DNA of 64,000 nt from Leadbetterella byssophila_A (lineage in GTDB: Bacteria > Bacteroidota > Bacteroidia > Cytophagales > Spirosomataceae), in NCBI GenBank assembly GCA_040394735.1, contig JBEBRR010000003.1, positions 45,505-109,504 of the forward strand, written 5' to 3'. Of the stretch, positions 8,634 to 16,753 are shown piece by piece. Numbering within the stretch: the stretch's first letter is position 1; each line of letters starts with the position of its first letter. A program made the translations under genes and the position numbers. A model generated the notes under the pieces. It ran no database searches and was not told the origin of the DNA. It worked only from the letters and a program-made list of their open reading frames with translations.

Positions 8634-9848
8634 ATGCAGAAAGTTCAATACAAATATAGGACTGAATATTTAACGGATTCCGAACCGCTGAAATTTAAAG
8701 AAGAAGATCTGGCGGAAGAGGAGATGATTCTTAACCTGGGACCCCAGCATCCCTCCACCCACGGTGTGCTCCGGCTGGAACTTGTTACTGACGGCGAGCT
8801 GGTTCGCGAAGTAGTTCCGCACCTGGGTTATCTGCACCGCTGCTTCGAAAAACATGCGGAATCTCTTCCCTTCAACCAGGTAATTCCTTACGTGGACCGC
8901 CTCGACTACCTCGCCTCCATGAATTCCGAACACGCCTATGCCATGGGCGTGGAAAAGATGCTGGGAATTGAGGGTACCTTTCCTAAACGCATTGAATACA
9001 TCCGGGTATTAGTGGCCGAACTGAACCGTCTTGCTTCTCATTTTATCGCCATAGGCACGTATGCCATTGATATAGGGGCACAAACCCCCTTTCTCTGGCT
9101 TTTCCGTGACAGAGAAACTATCCTGCGCATGTTAGAATGGGTTTCCGGCGGACGCTTGCTCTATAACTACATCTGGATCGGGGGGCTTTTTTATGACCTT
9201 CCCATAGGATTTGAAGACAAATGCCGGGAGTTTGCAGCCTATATCCGGCCGAAGCTTGCCGAGCTGAAGCAGATCATTATCGACAACCATATTTTCATCC
9301 ACCGTACAGCCAATGTGGGCGTACTACCTCTCGATCTGGCCATCAATTATGGCTGCAGCGGCCCTGTGCTCCGGGGATCCGGCCTGAAATATGATCTCCG
9401 GAAAACCGACGCCTATTCCGTATATCCCGAACTGGAATTTGATATTCCGGTGGGAAAGGGAACCATGGGCCGGACCGGCGACTGCTGGGACCGGAACTAT
9501 GTGCGGTTGCTGGAATGCCATGAGTCGCTGCGGATCATTGATCAATGCCTGGAAAAGCTGGCCAAAGAGCATAAACGGACCCCTGATTTTGATCCGCAGG
9601 CCTATGTACCCAAAAAAATCCGGCCGAAAGAAACCGATTTCTATATACGGGCGGAAAATCCGAAGGGAGAGCTGGGCTTTTTTTTCCGTACCGACGGCCG
9701 GAGCGATATACCTGTACGCGTAAAATGCCGTGCCTGCTCTTTCCATAACCTCTCTGTTCTCCCGGCCATTTCCAAAGGAGTTTTGATGGCTGATCTGATC
9801 GCCATTATCGGGTCGCTTGACCTGGTGATGGGGGAGGTCGACAGGTAG
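8634..9848 (+). CDS. nuoD: NADH-quinone oxidoreductase subunit D
   Basis: The 49-kDa subunit of respiratory complex I, which forms part of the quinone-binding site at the membrane-facing end of the peripheral arm. The 404 residues are full length: LGPQHPSTHGVLRLEL carries the conserved quinone-site His, VDRLDYLASM the conserved Tyr, and the chain ends in the usual SLDLVMGEVDR. Some conserved positions differ from common NuoD, for example VKCRACSFHNL where VRAPSF is typical. No other nuo gene is next to it: a hypothetical gene lies upstream on the other strand and a repeat plus a pspC-like gene downstream. A TAAATTTG box at 8621-8628 lies only six bases before the ATG. Confidence 0.95.
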   Translation: MQKVQYKYRTEYLTDSEPLKFKEEDLAEEEMILNLGPQHPSTHGVLRLELVTDGELVREVVPHLGYLHRCFEKHAESLPFNQVIPYVDRLDYLASMNSEHAYAMGVEKMLGIEGTFPKRIEYIRVLVAELNRLASHFIAIGTYAIDIGAQTPFLWLFRDRETILRMLEWVSGGRLLYNYIWIGGLFYDLPIGFEDKCREFAAYIRPKLAELKQIIIDNHIFIHRTANVGVLPLDLAINYGCSGPVLRGSGLKYDLRKTDAYSVYPELEFDIPVGKGTMGRTGDCWDRNYVRLLECHESLRIIDQCLEKLAKEHKRTPDFDPQAYVPKKIRPKETDFYIRAENPKGELGFFFRTDGRSDIPVRVKCRACSFHNLSVLPAISKGVLMADLIAIIGSLDLVMGEVDR

Positions 9849-9861
9849 AATTGACCAATAT

Positions 9862-10020
9862 GAAGCCCCTGACGGGGTTAATCCTCTTTCCTCCCGACTT
9901 AAAGCTCCCGGGAATAAATACGGCATTTACTCTCCGATGCAGCCCCACTCCTCTACTCCGCCAGGAGTATAATACCGGAGAAGATAAGCATCCCTCCACC
10001 TGCTTTACCGCAGGGGTTTA
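9862..10020. repeat. Possible MITE-like or decayed repeat with imperfect terminal inverted repeats
   Basis: The stretch after nuoD starts with GAAGCCCCTGACGGGGTTA and ends with ACCGCAGGGGTTTA, which are imperfect inverted copies of each other (AAgCCCCTG..CGG against the complement AAaCCCCTGCGG). Inside are further small hairpins, such as TACTCC-GCCA-GGAGTA at 9956-9971. It has the look of a small degraded mobile repeat but no other copy is visible in the window, so this is tentative. Confidence 0.3.
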
Positions 10021-10040
10021 CTATAAAAATAATGAAATCC

Positions 10041-10265
10041 CTACTCCAGCTCCCATACACTGGGGTGGTTGCTGTTCCGGATAGTTTTGCGCACTTCCAT
10101 CCAGAAAGCCAGGATCAGGTAAACAATAACAGGAGAGCCCAGGGTAAAAAACGAAGCGTAGATAAAATACTTCCGTATGGTAGAAGCCGAAAAATTCAGT
10201 TTTTGTCCTATCCTGGTACAAACCCCGAAAAGATTACTTTCCAATAAATATTTGAGCTTATCCAT
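10041..10265 (-). CDS. PspC-domain family membrane protein
   Basis: 74 residues matching the PspC domain plan: a short amphipathic start (DKLKYLLESNLFGVCTRIG), then KLNFSASTIRKYFIYAS and a hydrophobic segment (SPVIVYLILAFWMEVRK). PspC proteins take part in membrane-stress responses and bind partner proteins at the inner membrane; here only the domain is present, without other psp genes. The length is normal for the compact Bacteroidota versions. It is transcribed leftwards, convergent with nuoD, and preceded by a 229-base AT-rich gap containing a hairpin. Role in this organism inferred from the domain only. Confidence 0.85.
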   Translation of the reverse strand: MDKLKYLLESNLFGVCTRIGQKLNFSASTIRKYFIYASFFTLGSPVIVYLILAFWMEVRKTIRNSNHPSVWELE

Positions 10266-10390
10266 AAATAACTAATCCAAAAACAGTCACAAATTTCAGT
10301 ATAATTCCTGAAACAAAAACAAAATATTTGTTAATTTTTCAATAATGAATTCCGAATATGGAATTGTAAATGGTTTAATGCTCAATTGTA

Positions 10391-10492
10391 AATGCTGAGT
10401 AATGAATTATTAATTGTGAATGGTAAATGAATATGGACAACCCCTCATTCACAATTTACCATTCACAATTAAGCATTAACCCATTCAGCATT
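10391..10492. repeat. AT-rich compound inverted repeat upstream of pspC-like gene
   Basis: Two nested stems are visible. AATTGTGAATGGTAAAT (10412-10428) is a perfect 17-base inverted match to 10454-10470, and the outer AATGCTGA (10391-10398) matches TCAGCATT (10485-10492). The words GTGAATGGTAAATG recur within the element. It lies directly after the nadB stop and could end nadB transcription or be part of the dispersed intergenic repeat set of this genome. Confidence 0.7.
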
Positions 10493-10494
10493 CT

Positions 10495-12093
10495 TTATTC
10501 ACCCTTCCTGTGCAACACCGTATTTTCCGGCTTTCCGCCCAGCTTGTACGGATAATCCGTATTGTAATGCAGCCCGCGCGACTCCTTCCGTTTTTTAGCC
10601 GACTGGATCACCATCTGGGCGCAGAGAATCAGGTTTCTCAGCTCGCAGAGTTTAACCGAGAGCTTGGTTTTGCGGTAAAACTCTTCGGTTTCATCCTTCA
10701 GCATCCGCATACGGGTTTCTGCGCGGTCCAGCCTGAAATCCGAACGCACGATCCCCACGTAATCAGACATCATTTTCTGCAGCTCACGGGTATTATGCGA
10801 TACGAGGATTTCTTCATTCGACTGAACCGTACCGAATTCATTCCAGTCGGGCACCCTGCTCTCATACTCCAGCGAATCAATCACTTCCAGGGCGTTGACA
10901 GCGATACGGTTGGCAAAAACGGCCGCTTCCAGCAGGGAGTTGGAAGCCAGGCGGTTAGCGCCGTGTAATCCGGTAGAAGAGCACTCCCCGCAGGCATACA
11001 GATTTTTAACAGACGTACGGCCGAATTCATCTACCCTTATCCCTCCGCACAGGTAATGGGCCGCCGGGGTAACCGGGATATAATCCTTACTGATATCAAT
11101 TCCTATGCTCAGGCATTTCTCATAAATATTGGGGAAGTGCTGGAGAATAAATTCTTTCGGCTTATGGGTAATATCCAGCCACACGTGCTCTTCTCCTGAT
11201 TTTTTCATTTCGGCGTCGATAGAGCGGGCCACAATATCCCGCGGTGCCAGTGAACCCCGTTCATCGTAATCATACATGAACTCCCGGCCGTTCCTGTCCC
11301 GCAAAACACCGCCTTCTCCCCTTACCGCTTCCGTAATCAGGAAGCTGGGGAAAGTTCCGGGGTTGTACAGTGAAGTAGGGTGAAACTGGATCATCTCCAT
11401 GTCGCGTACATGGCCGCCGGCCCGGTATACCATAGCGATGCCGTCGCCGGTGGCGATCACGGGGTTGGTTGTGGAAGAGTAGATCTGCCCCGCCCCGCCT
11501 GAAGCCATCACAGTTACTTTTGACAAAATGGTCTCCACCTCCAGGGTGTTCACATTCAGCGCATACACCCCGTAGCTTTCTACATGGCCGTTCGATTTCT
11601 CGCCCAGGTGGTGCTGGGTAATTACTTCTACCGCAAAATAATGCGTCAGGATTTCAATATTGGGCTGCCTGGATACCTGCTCCAGCAGCGCCCTCTCAAT
11701 TTCCCAGCCTGTTATATCCTTATAATGGAGAATGCGGTTTTCGGAATGCCCTCCTTCGCGGGTGAGGTTATATTCCCCGGTTTCCATCTTATCGAAATTG
11801 GTACCATAGTCAATCAGTTCCTGAATCCGGTCGGGTCCTTCGGAAACCACGATTTCCACAATGTCCTTATCGCACAGGCCATCACCGGCAATGAGCGTAT
11901 CCTGGATATGCTTTTCAAATGAATCGGTTACCGGGTCAAAAACCGTGGCTATCCCGCCCTGCGCATATTTGGTATTGGTTTCATCGGCATTTACCTTGGT
12001 AAGGATCAGCACCTTACCTTTACGGGCGGCCTTCAATGCAAAACTAAGGCCGGCAATGCCCGAACCGATTACTAAAAAATCAACTTTTCTCAT
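10495..12093 (-). CDS. nadB: L-aspartate oxidase
   Basis: FAD enzyme that oxidises L-aspartate to iminoaspartate, the first step of de novo NAD synthesis. The start at 12093 (MRKVDFLVIGSGIAGLSF) is chosen because the protein then begins directly with the FAD-binding dinucleotide fold; the frame is open further but overlaps the upstream gene. Family signatures include TNTKYAQGGIA, the active-site region with HPTSLYNPG and REGGHSENRILH, and LYACGECSSTGLHGANRLASNSLLE near the end of the FAD domain. 532 residues, normal length. nadA and nadC are not in the window. It follows kdsD by ten bases on the same strand. Confidence 0.95.
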   Translation of the reverse strand: MRKVDFLVIGSGIAGLSFALKAARKGKVLILTKVNADETNTKYAQGGIATVFDPVTDSFEKHIQDTLIAGDGLCDKDIVEIVVSEGPDRIQELIDYGTNFDKMETGEYNLTREGGHSENRILHYKDITGWEIERALLEQVSRQPNIEILTHYFAVEVITQHHLGEKSNGHVESYGVYALNVNTLEVETILSKVTVMASGGAGQIYSSTTNPVIATGDGIAMVYRAGGHVRDMEMIQFHPTSLYNPGTFPSFLITEAVRGEGGVLRDRNGREFMYDYDERGSLAPRDIVARSIDAEMKKSGEEHVWLDITHKPKEFILQHFPNIYEKCLSIGIDISKDYIPVTPAAHYLCGGIRVDEFGRTSVKNLYACGECSSTGLHGANRLASNSLLEAAVFANRIAVNALEVIDSLEYESRVPDWNEFGTVQSNEEILVSHNTRELQKMMSDYVGIVRSDFRLDRAETRMRMLKDETEEFYRKTKLSVKLCELRNLILCAQMVIQSAKKRKESRGLHYNTDYPYKLGGKPENTVLHRKGE

Positions 12094-12103
12094 AACTACA
12101 TCA

Positions 12104-13078
12104 TTAAACCAGTCCCTCCCGAAGCAGATCATGGAGGTGAACAAATCCCAGAACTTTCCCGTTATCTTCCACCACCAGCTGCGTGATACTTAACTCCTGC
12201 ATTTTATTGAGTGCATTTACCGCGAATTCATCCCTGGAGATCACCTTGGGAGTTCTGTTCATCAAATCTATGGCTTTTAGTGCAAAAATATCCTTCCCTT
12301 CCCTTAATTTTCTCCGCAGGTCACCATCCGTAATAATCCCTGTCAGCTGTTGCTCCCGGTTAACCACGGCAGTAGTACCCAGGCGCTTGGAGGTCATTTC
12401 CAGGATGACCTCTTCCATTTCTGCCTGCTCGCCCACTACCGGCACCTCGTTATGAGGATAAAGGTCGGAAACTTTAAGATAAAGCTTTTTACCTAGCGCC
12501 CCGCCGGGGTGATAACGGGCAAAATCGCGGTTGTTAAAACCACGGGCTTCCAGCAGACAGATGGCCAGGGCATCGCCCAGGGCCAGGGATACCGTAGTGG
12601 AAGTGGTGGGAGCCAGGTTCATGGGACAGGCCTCCTGATCTACGTGCGCATTCAGCACATAATCTGAATTTTTTGCCAGGAATGAACCGGTATCCGAAAC
12701 CAGGGAGATCAGCCGGTTAGGCAGGCGCCGGATCAGGGGCACCAGTACTTTCAGCTCGGGGGTATTCCCGCTTTTGGAAAGAATCACGATAACATCTTCA
12801 TCGTCAATAATGCCCAGGTCACCATGAACGGCATCTGTAGCATGCATGAAAACCGCTTTCTGGCCGGTAGAATTCAAAGTGGCCGATATTTTCTGCGCAA
12901 TGATCGCACTTTTACCGATACCCGAAAGGACCACCTTCCCCCTCGACTTCAGAATTACATTCACCACCTCCTCAAAACCGGAGTCAATTGTATTTATCAA
13001 AGATTTAATAGCCTCCGATTCATCCAGTAAAACTTTTTTGGCGGTATCAATTATATTTTTTTCTACTTTCGTCTCCAC
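12104..13078 (-). CDS. kdsD: Arabinose-5-phosphate isomerase (KpsF/GutQ family)
   Basis: Interconverts ribulose-5-phosphate and arabinose-5-phosphate, supplying Kdo for lipopolysaccharide. The 324-residue chain has an N-terminal SIS sugar-isomerase domain (SGIGKSAIIAQKIS; HATDAVHGDLG; ILSKSGNTPE) and two C-terminal CBS domains (EMTSKRLGTTAVVNRE; GIITDGDLRRKL; VISRDEFAVNALNKM). The only sensible start is a GTG at 13078, as no in-frame ATG occurs before the SIS domain. It lies divergent from recQ across 152 AT-rich bases and upstream of nadB. A TAATTTTG box (13111-13104, minus strand) may be its -7 element. Confidence 0.93.
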   Translation of the reverse strand: METKVEKNIIDTAKKVLLDESEAIKSLINTIDSGFEEVVNVILKSRGKVVLSGIGKSAIIAQKISATLNSTGQKAVFMHATDAVHGDLGIIDDEDVIVILSKSGNTPELKVLVPLIRRLPNRLISLVSDTGSFLAKNSDYVLNAHVDQEACPMNLAPTTSTTVSLALGDALAICLLEARGFNNRDFARYHPGGALGKKLYLKVSDLYPHNEVPVVGEQAEMEEVILEMTSKRLGTTAVVNREQQLTGIITDGDLRRKLREGKDIFALKAIDLMNRTPKVISRDEFAVNALNKMQELSITQLVVEDNGKVLGFVHLHDLLREGLV

Positions 13079-13230
13079 TTTTTTCAGAGCTCATTTTGGG
13101 GTACAAAATTAGCTTCAGAAATCCGAAAACTGTTCACAAATAATATTTTTCAGAGAATTTATTTGTGAAGAGTTATTTTTAGTAAATTAGCCATACTTTA
13201 ACAGATATCGAATAAAAGTCATACGGGTAT

Positions 13231-15552
13231 ATGATTTCAGAATCAGTAGAACAAAGATTGAAGCAGAACTTAAAAGAAATTTTCGGCTTCGATAACTTTA
13301 GAGGTGAACAGGAAAAAATTATTAAGAGTGTGGTCTCCGGGAAGAACACCTTTGTGATCATGCCCACAGGTGCAGGAAAGTCACTTTGCTACCAGCTTCC
13401 GGCCACCGTTCTTGAAGGAACGGCCATCGTTATATCGCCGCTGATCGCACTGATGAAAAACCAGGTGGATCAGCTTTCAGCCTACGGTGTTAACGCCCAG
13501 TTTCTGAACAGTACCCTGAACAAGTCAGAAATGAACAGGGTAAAGAACGATGTGATCAACGGCGTATGCAAGCTGCTGTACATTGCTCCCGAATCACTGA
13601 CCAAGGAAGACAACCTGGAATTCCTGAAAAAGGCCAGCATATCATTCGTAGCTGTAGATGAAGCCCACTGTATCTCCGAATGGGGGCATGATTTCAGGCC
13701 CGAATACCGGAAGATCAAAGACATCATAGAGAATATTGACAACAGCCTTCCCATTATTGCGCTGACAGCCACGGCTACGCCCAAGGTGCAGCTCGATATC
13801 AAGAAGAGCCTGAACATGGATGATTCCGTCATCTTCAAGACCTCCTTTAACCGGGCTAACCTGTATTACGAGGTACGGCCGAAGCAGAATGCCAAAAAAC
13901 AGCTGATCAAATTTGTTTCGCTGAATAAAGGGAAATCAGGGATCGTATATTGCCTCAGCCGTAAGAAAGTGGAGGAGATTGCCGAGTTGCTGAATGTAAA
14001 CGGGTTCAAGGCCCTGCCGTATCATGCCGGCCTGGATTCTGACATCCGCATGAAGAACCAGGACGCCTTCCTGAATGAAAACTGTGATATTGTAGTGGCT
14101 ACCATTGCGTTCGGGATGGGAATCGACAAGCCGGATGTGCGTTTCGTGGTGCATTACGATGCACCCAAGTCGCTGGAAGGTTACTACCAGGAAACCGGCC
14201 GGGGCGGAAGAGACGGCCTTGACGGCACCTGCCTGATGTTTTATGCGCTGGATGACATTACCAAGCTTGAGAAATTCAATAAAGACAAAAATGTAACCGA
14301 AAGAGATAACGCCAAGGCGCTTCTCATGGAAATGGTGGCTTACTCCTCTCTGGGGGTTTGCCGGCGGAGGCAGCTCCTCTCCTATTTCGGTGAGCAGATG
14401 GAAAAAGACTGCGGTTTCTGCGATAACTGTAAAAAGCCTACCAAAACTTTCAAAGGCAAGGAAGAAGTGGAGCTGGTGATCAACACGATTCTCAGAACCG
14501 AGCAGCGTTTTTCGGCCAACCACATTGCCGATATACTTACCGGCAACACCAAAGACAACCCGGCCATCCTCAGCTACGAGCATGACAAGCTGGAATATTT
14601 CGGCAAAGGGCTGAAATATTTTGACCTGGAAGATAAGTTTGAAGACGAGGAAGAAGAGGAAGACGAAGACACCATCGTGGTAAACAGGAAGCCCAAAGCG
14701 GATGTCAACGCCGACGGCCGGCTTTCTGCTTCTGACAAATGGGTGTCTATTATCCGGCAGCTGATGGTGTTCGGTTACCTGGAAAAAGACATTGATAACT
14801 ACGGTGTCATCAAAGTCTCTAAAAAAGGGCAGGAATACCTGAATGACCCGTACAGCATCACTTTTCATGAAGATCACGACCTGAATGAAACCGAAGGAAG
14901 CGGTGAAGATGAACTGCAGCAAACCCCGGGCAATGCCAGCGGATCAGGCGCCTCCGACCAGGCCCTGCTGGAACTGCTGAAATCGCTCCGGAAAAAGATA
15001 GCCAAAGAGAAAAATGTACCTCCTTACGTGGTCTTCCAGGATCCTTCCCTGGAGGAAATGGCCACCACCTATCCCTCCAATGCCAATGAGCTGGCACAGG
15101 TGAACGGCGTAGGCATGGGCAAGGTGCAAAAATTCGGCAAGCCTTTCCTGGACCTCATCAACAAGTACGTGGAAGATAATGAGATCGAGACCACGCACGA
15201 CCTGATGGTGAAAACCACGGTAAACAAGTCAAAGACCAAGATCTTTATCATTCAGCAGATCGACCGGAAAATAGACCTGGAGGATATAGCGGAAGCCAAG
15301 GAAATGTCAGCAGAAGAGATCATCTCTGAAATTGAAAGCATTTGTTTCTCCGGCACCAAACTTAATCTCGACTACTACATTAACCAGGTGATCGACAAAG
15401 AGAAGCAGCAGGATATTTACGAGTATTTTATGACCTCTTCTTCTGATGATATCCGGTCGGCCCTGAAAGAATTTGAAGATTACGAGGAGGAAGTTACCGA
15501 AGAAGAGCTCCGGCTGATGCGGATCAAGTTTATTTCGGAAATGGCGAACTAA
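13231..15552 (+). CDS. recQ: ATP-dependent DNA helicase RecQ
   Basis: 3'-5' DNA helicase of recombination and replication-fork repair. 773 residues, longer than the E. coli protein because of an acidic insertion (DLEDKFEDEEEEEDED, about residues 466-481). Walker A is MPTGAGKSLC, the DEAH box VAVDEAHCISEWGHDFRP, motif VI QETGRGGRDG. The RQC zinc site is visible in CRRRQLLSYFGE with CGFCDNC, and an HRDC domain lies near residues 570-650 (LLKSLRKKIAKEKNVPPYVVF). A helical tail of about 100 residues follows. Start at 13231 is the first ATG in an AT-rich region. No obvious terminator follows. Confidence 0.96.
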   Translation: MISESVEQRLKQNLKEIFGFDNFRGEQEKIIKSVVSGKNTFVIMPTGAGKSLCYQLPATVLEGTAIVISPLIALMKNQVDQLSAYGVNAQFLNSTLNKSEMNRVKNDVINGVCKLLYIAPESLTKEDNLEFLKKASISFVAVDEAHCISEWGHDFRPEYRKIKDIIENIDNSLPIIALTATATPKVQLDIKKSLNMDDSVIFKTSFNRANLYYEVRPKQNAKKQLIKFVSLNKGKSGIVYCLSRKKVEEIAELLNVNGFKALPYHAGLDSDIRMKNQDAFLNENCDIVVATIAFGMGIDKPDVRFVVHYDAPKSLEGYYQETGRGGRDGLDGTCLMFYALDDITKLEKFNKDKNVTERDNAKALLMEMVAYSSLGVCRRRQLLSYFGEQMEKDCGFCDNCKKPTKTFKGKEEVELVINTILRTEQRFSANHIADILTGNTKDNPAILSYEHDKLEYFGKGLKYFDLEDKFEDEEEEEDEDTIVVNRKPKADVNADGRLSASDKWVSIIRQLMVFGYLEKDIDNYGVIKVSKKGQEYLNDPYSITFHEDHDLNETEGSGEDELQQTPGNASGSGASDQALLELLKSLRKKIAKEKNVPPYVVFQDPSLEEMATTYPSNANELAQVNGVGMGKVQKFGKPFLDLINKYVEDNEIETTHDLMVKTTVNKSKTKIFIIQQIDRKIDLEDIAEAKEMSAEEIISEIESICFSGTKLNLDYYINQVIDKEKQQDIYEYFMTSSSDDIRSALKEFEDYEEEVTEEELRLMRIKFISEMAN

Positions 15553-15739
15553 AGGGGAAGTTGCCTAAGAAGCAGGAATAGCATCTAATAATCATCGTTC
15601 TCACGCGCACCCGGCTTTGCTCAATGTGACAAATGGCAATCGGCCCTGTCAGTTCGAGCACAAACGAGCACGTGAGAGCGATGTTTGCGAACGAAGTTCT
15701 CGGGAACCGGGCCTGCACATCCCCACCTGTAAAATTAAA

Positions 15740-16753
15740 TCACCCCCAGATTTTCGTACCCTCGGTACAGTTCTTACACATCTCAATATTCTTGCGGCCA
15801 CCGATCAGGCTGTGCCGGAATCCTTTATAGGTATCTGAATACCACACCTCCCGGAAGCTTTTTTCCGAAACATTTCCCATGCGGTATTCGGCATCCTTAT
15901 CAAAGCAGCAGGGTACCACGATGCCGTCCCAGGTGATGACAGCAGAATGCCACATTTTCCAGCAATGATCGATCAGCCGGTTCTTGATGCTCCATTTTCC
16001 GTCGGCCTCTTTGCGGTACCTTGAATAGTGATCATTTTCAGGGATCAGATCAGAACCTTCTTCATAGTCATAAATCTGGGCCGTTTTGAAACGCAGTTCA
16101 TCTACTCCCAGTTCACGGGCCAGACGCCGCACATCGGCCATCTGGTGCTCATTGGGCTTGACTACCAGGAACTGAAATATTACATGGGGCGTGGCTGAAT
16201 TGAGCTCTTTCTTTGCCCGCAGAATATTCCGGGTGCCCTCCAGTACCTTATCCAGCTTTCCGCCTACACGGTATTGCTGGTAAACCTCCTGGGTGGTACC
16301 GTCAATGGAGACAATCAGGCGATCGAGCCCTGAACGCACGGTTGCCAGTGCATTTTCGTAATTCAGGTAATGGGCATTGGTGGAAGTAGAGGTATATATC
16401 CCCTTTTCCGTAGCCATTTTTACCATCTGCAGAAAATCCTTATGCAGGTAGGGCTCTCCCTGGAAATAAAAGGTCAGGTAAAGCAGCGTGTCTCCTATCT
16501 CGCCCATCAGCTTCTCAAACATCTCTTTCCGCAGCATTCCCGTAGGCCGGGTAAACGACCGCAGTCCGCTGGGGCACTCAGGACAACGGAGATTACAGGA
16601 AGTGGTGGGCTCTACCGCCAGCGCTACCGGCATATAGTGGTTAACCGGTGAACGGGTGATCCGGGAAGACGCAAAAGAGAACACCAGACCCAATGCGTTC
16701 CGGATCCGCTTAAAAGTGAGCTTCGAAAGAAAATTAAGATTATCTCTCCACAT
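15740..16753 (-). CDS. Radical SAM/SPASM domain protein
   Basis: Iron-sulfur enzyme of the radical S-adenosylmethionine family with an auxiliary SPASM cluster domain. The SAM cluster motif CNLRCPEC (CxxxCxxC) lies near residue 53 in EPTTSCNLRCPECPSG. C-terminal cysteines that could ligate a second cluster are in DHCWKMW, VPCCFD and EMCKNCTEG. SPASM enzymes often modify peptides or carry out maturation, but no precursor-peptide gene was recognised nearby, and simple membrane/lipid-modifying roles are also possible. The first 14 bases of the gene overlap the 3' end of the M1 peptidase gene, so they are co-transcribed. Substrate unknown. Confidence 0.88.
   Translation of the reverse strand: MWRDNLNFLSKLTFKRIRNALGLVFSFASSRITRSPVNHYMPVALAVEPTTSCNLRCPECPSGLRSFTRPTGMLRKEMFEKLMGEIGDTLLYLTFYFQGEPYLHKDFLQMVKMATEKGIYTSTSTNAHYLNYENALATVRSGLDRLIVSIDGTTQEVYQQYRVGGKLDKVLEGTRNILRAKKELNSATPHVIFQFLVVKPNEHQMADVRRLARELGVDELRFKTAQIYDYEEGSDLIPENDHYSRYRKEADGKWSIKNRLIDHCWKMWHSAVITWDGIVVPCCFDKDAEYRMGNVSEKSFREVWYSDTYKGFRHSLIGGRKNIEMCKNCTEGTKIWG

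Noticed and set aside
9851..10084. 77-residue open frame after nuoD
   Set aside because: Runs through a repeat-like region into the pspC-like gene on the other strand; low-complexity Pro/Thr/Leu content.
13936..14922. 328-residue open frame on the minus strand
   Set aside because: Antisense to recQ; His/Phe/Val-rich translation typical of a shadow frame.
15565..15690. Long-range inverted repeat (ATCGTTCTCACG and CGTGAGAGCGAT) after recQ
   Set aside because: The arms are about 70 bases apart with one mismatch and no T-tract; too weak to call a terminator or element.
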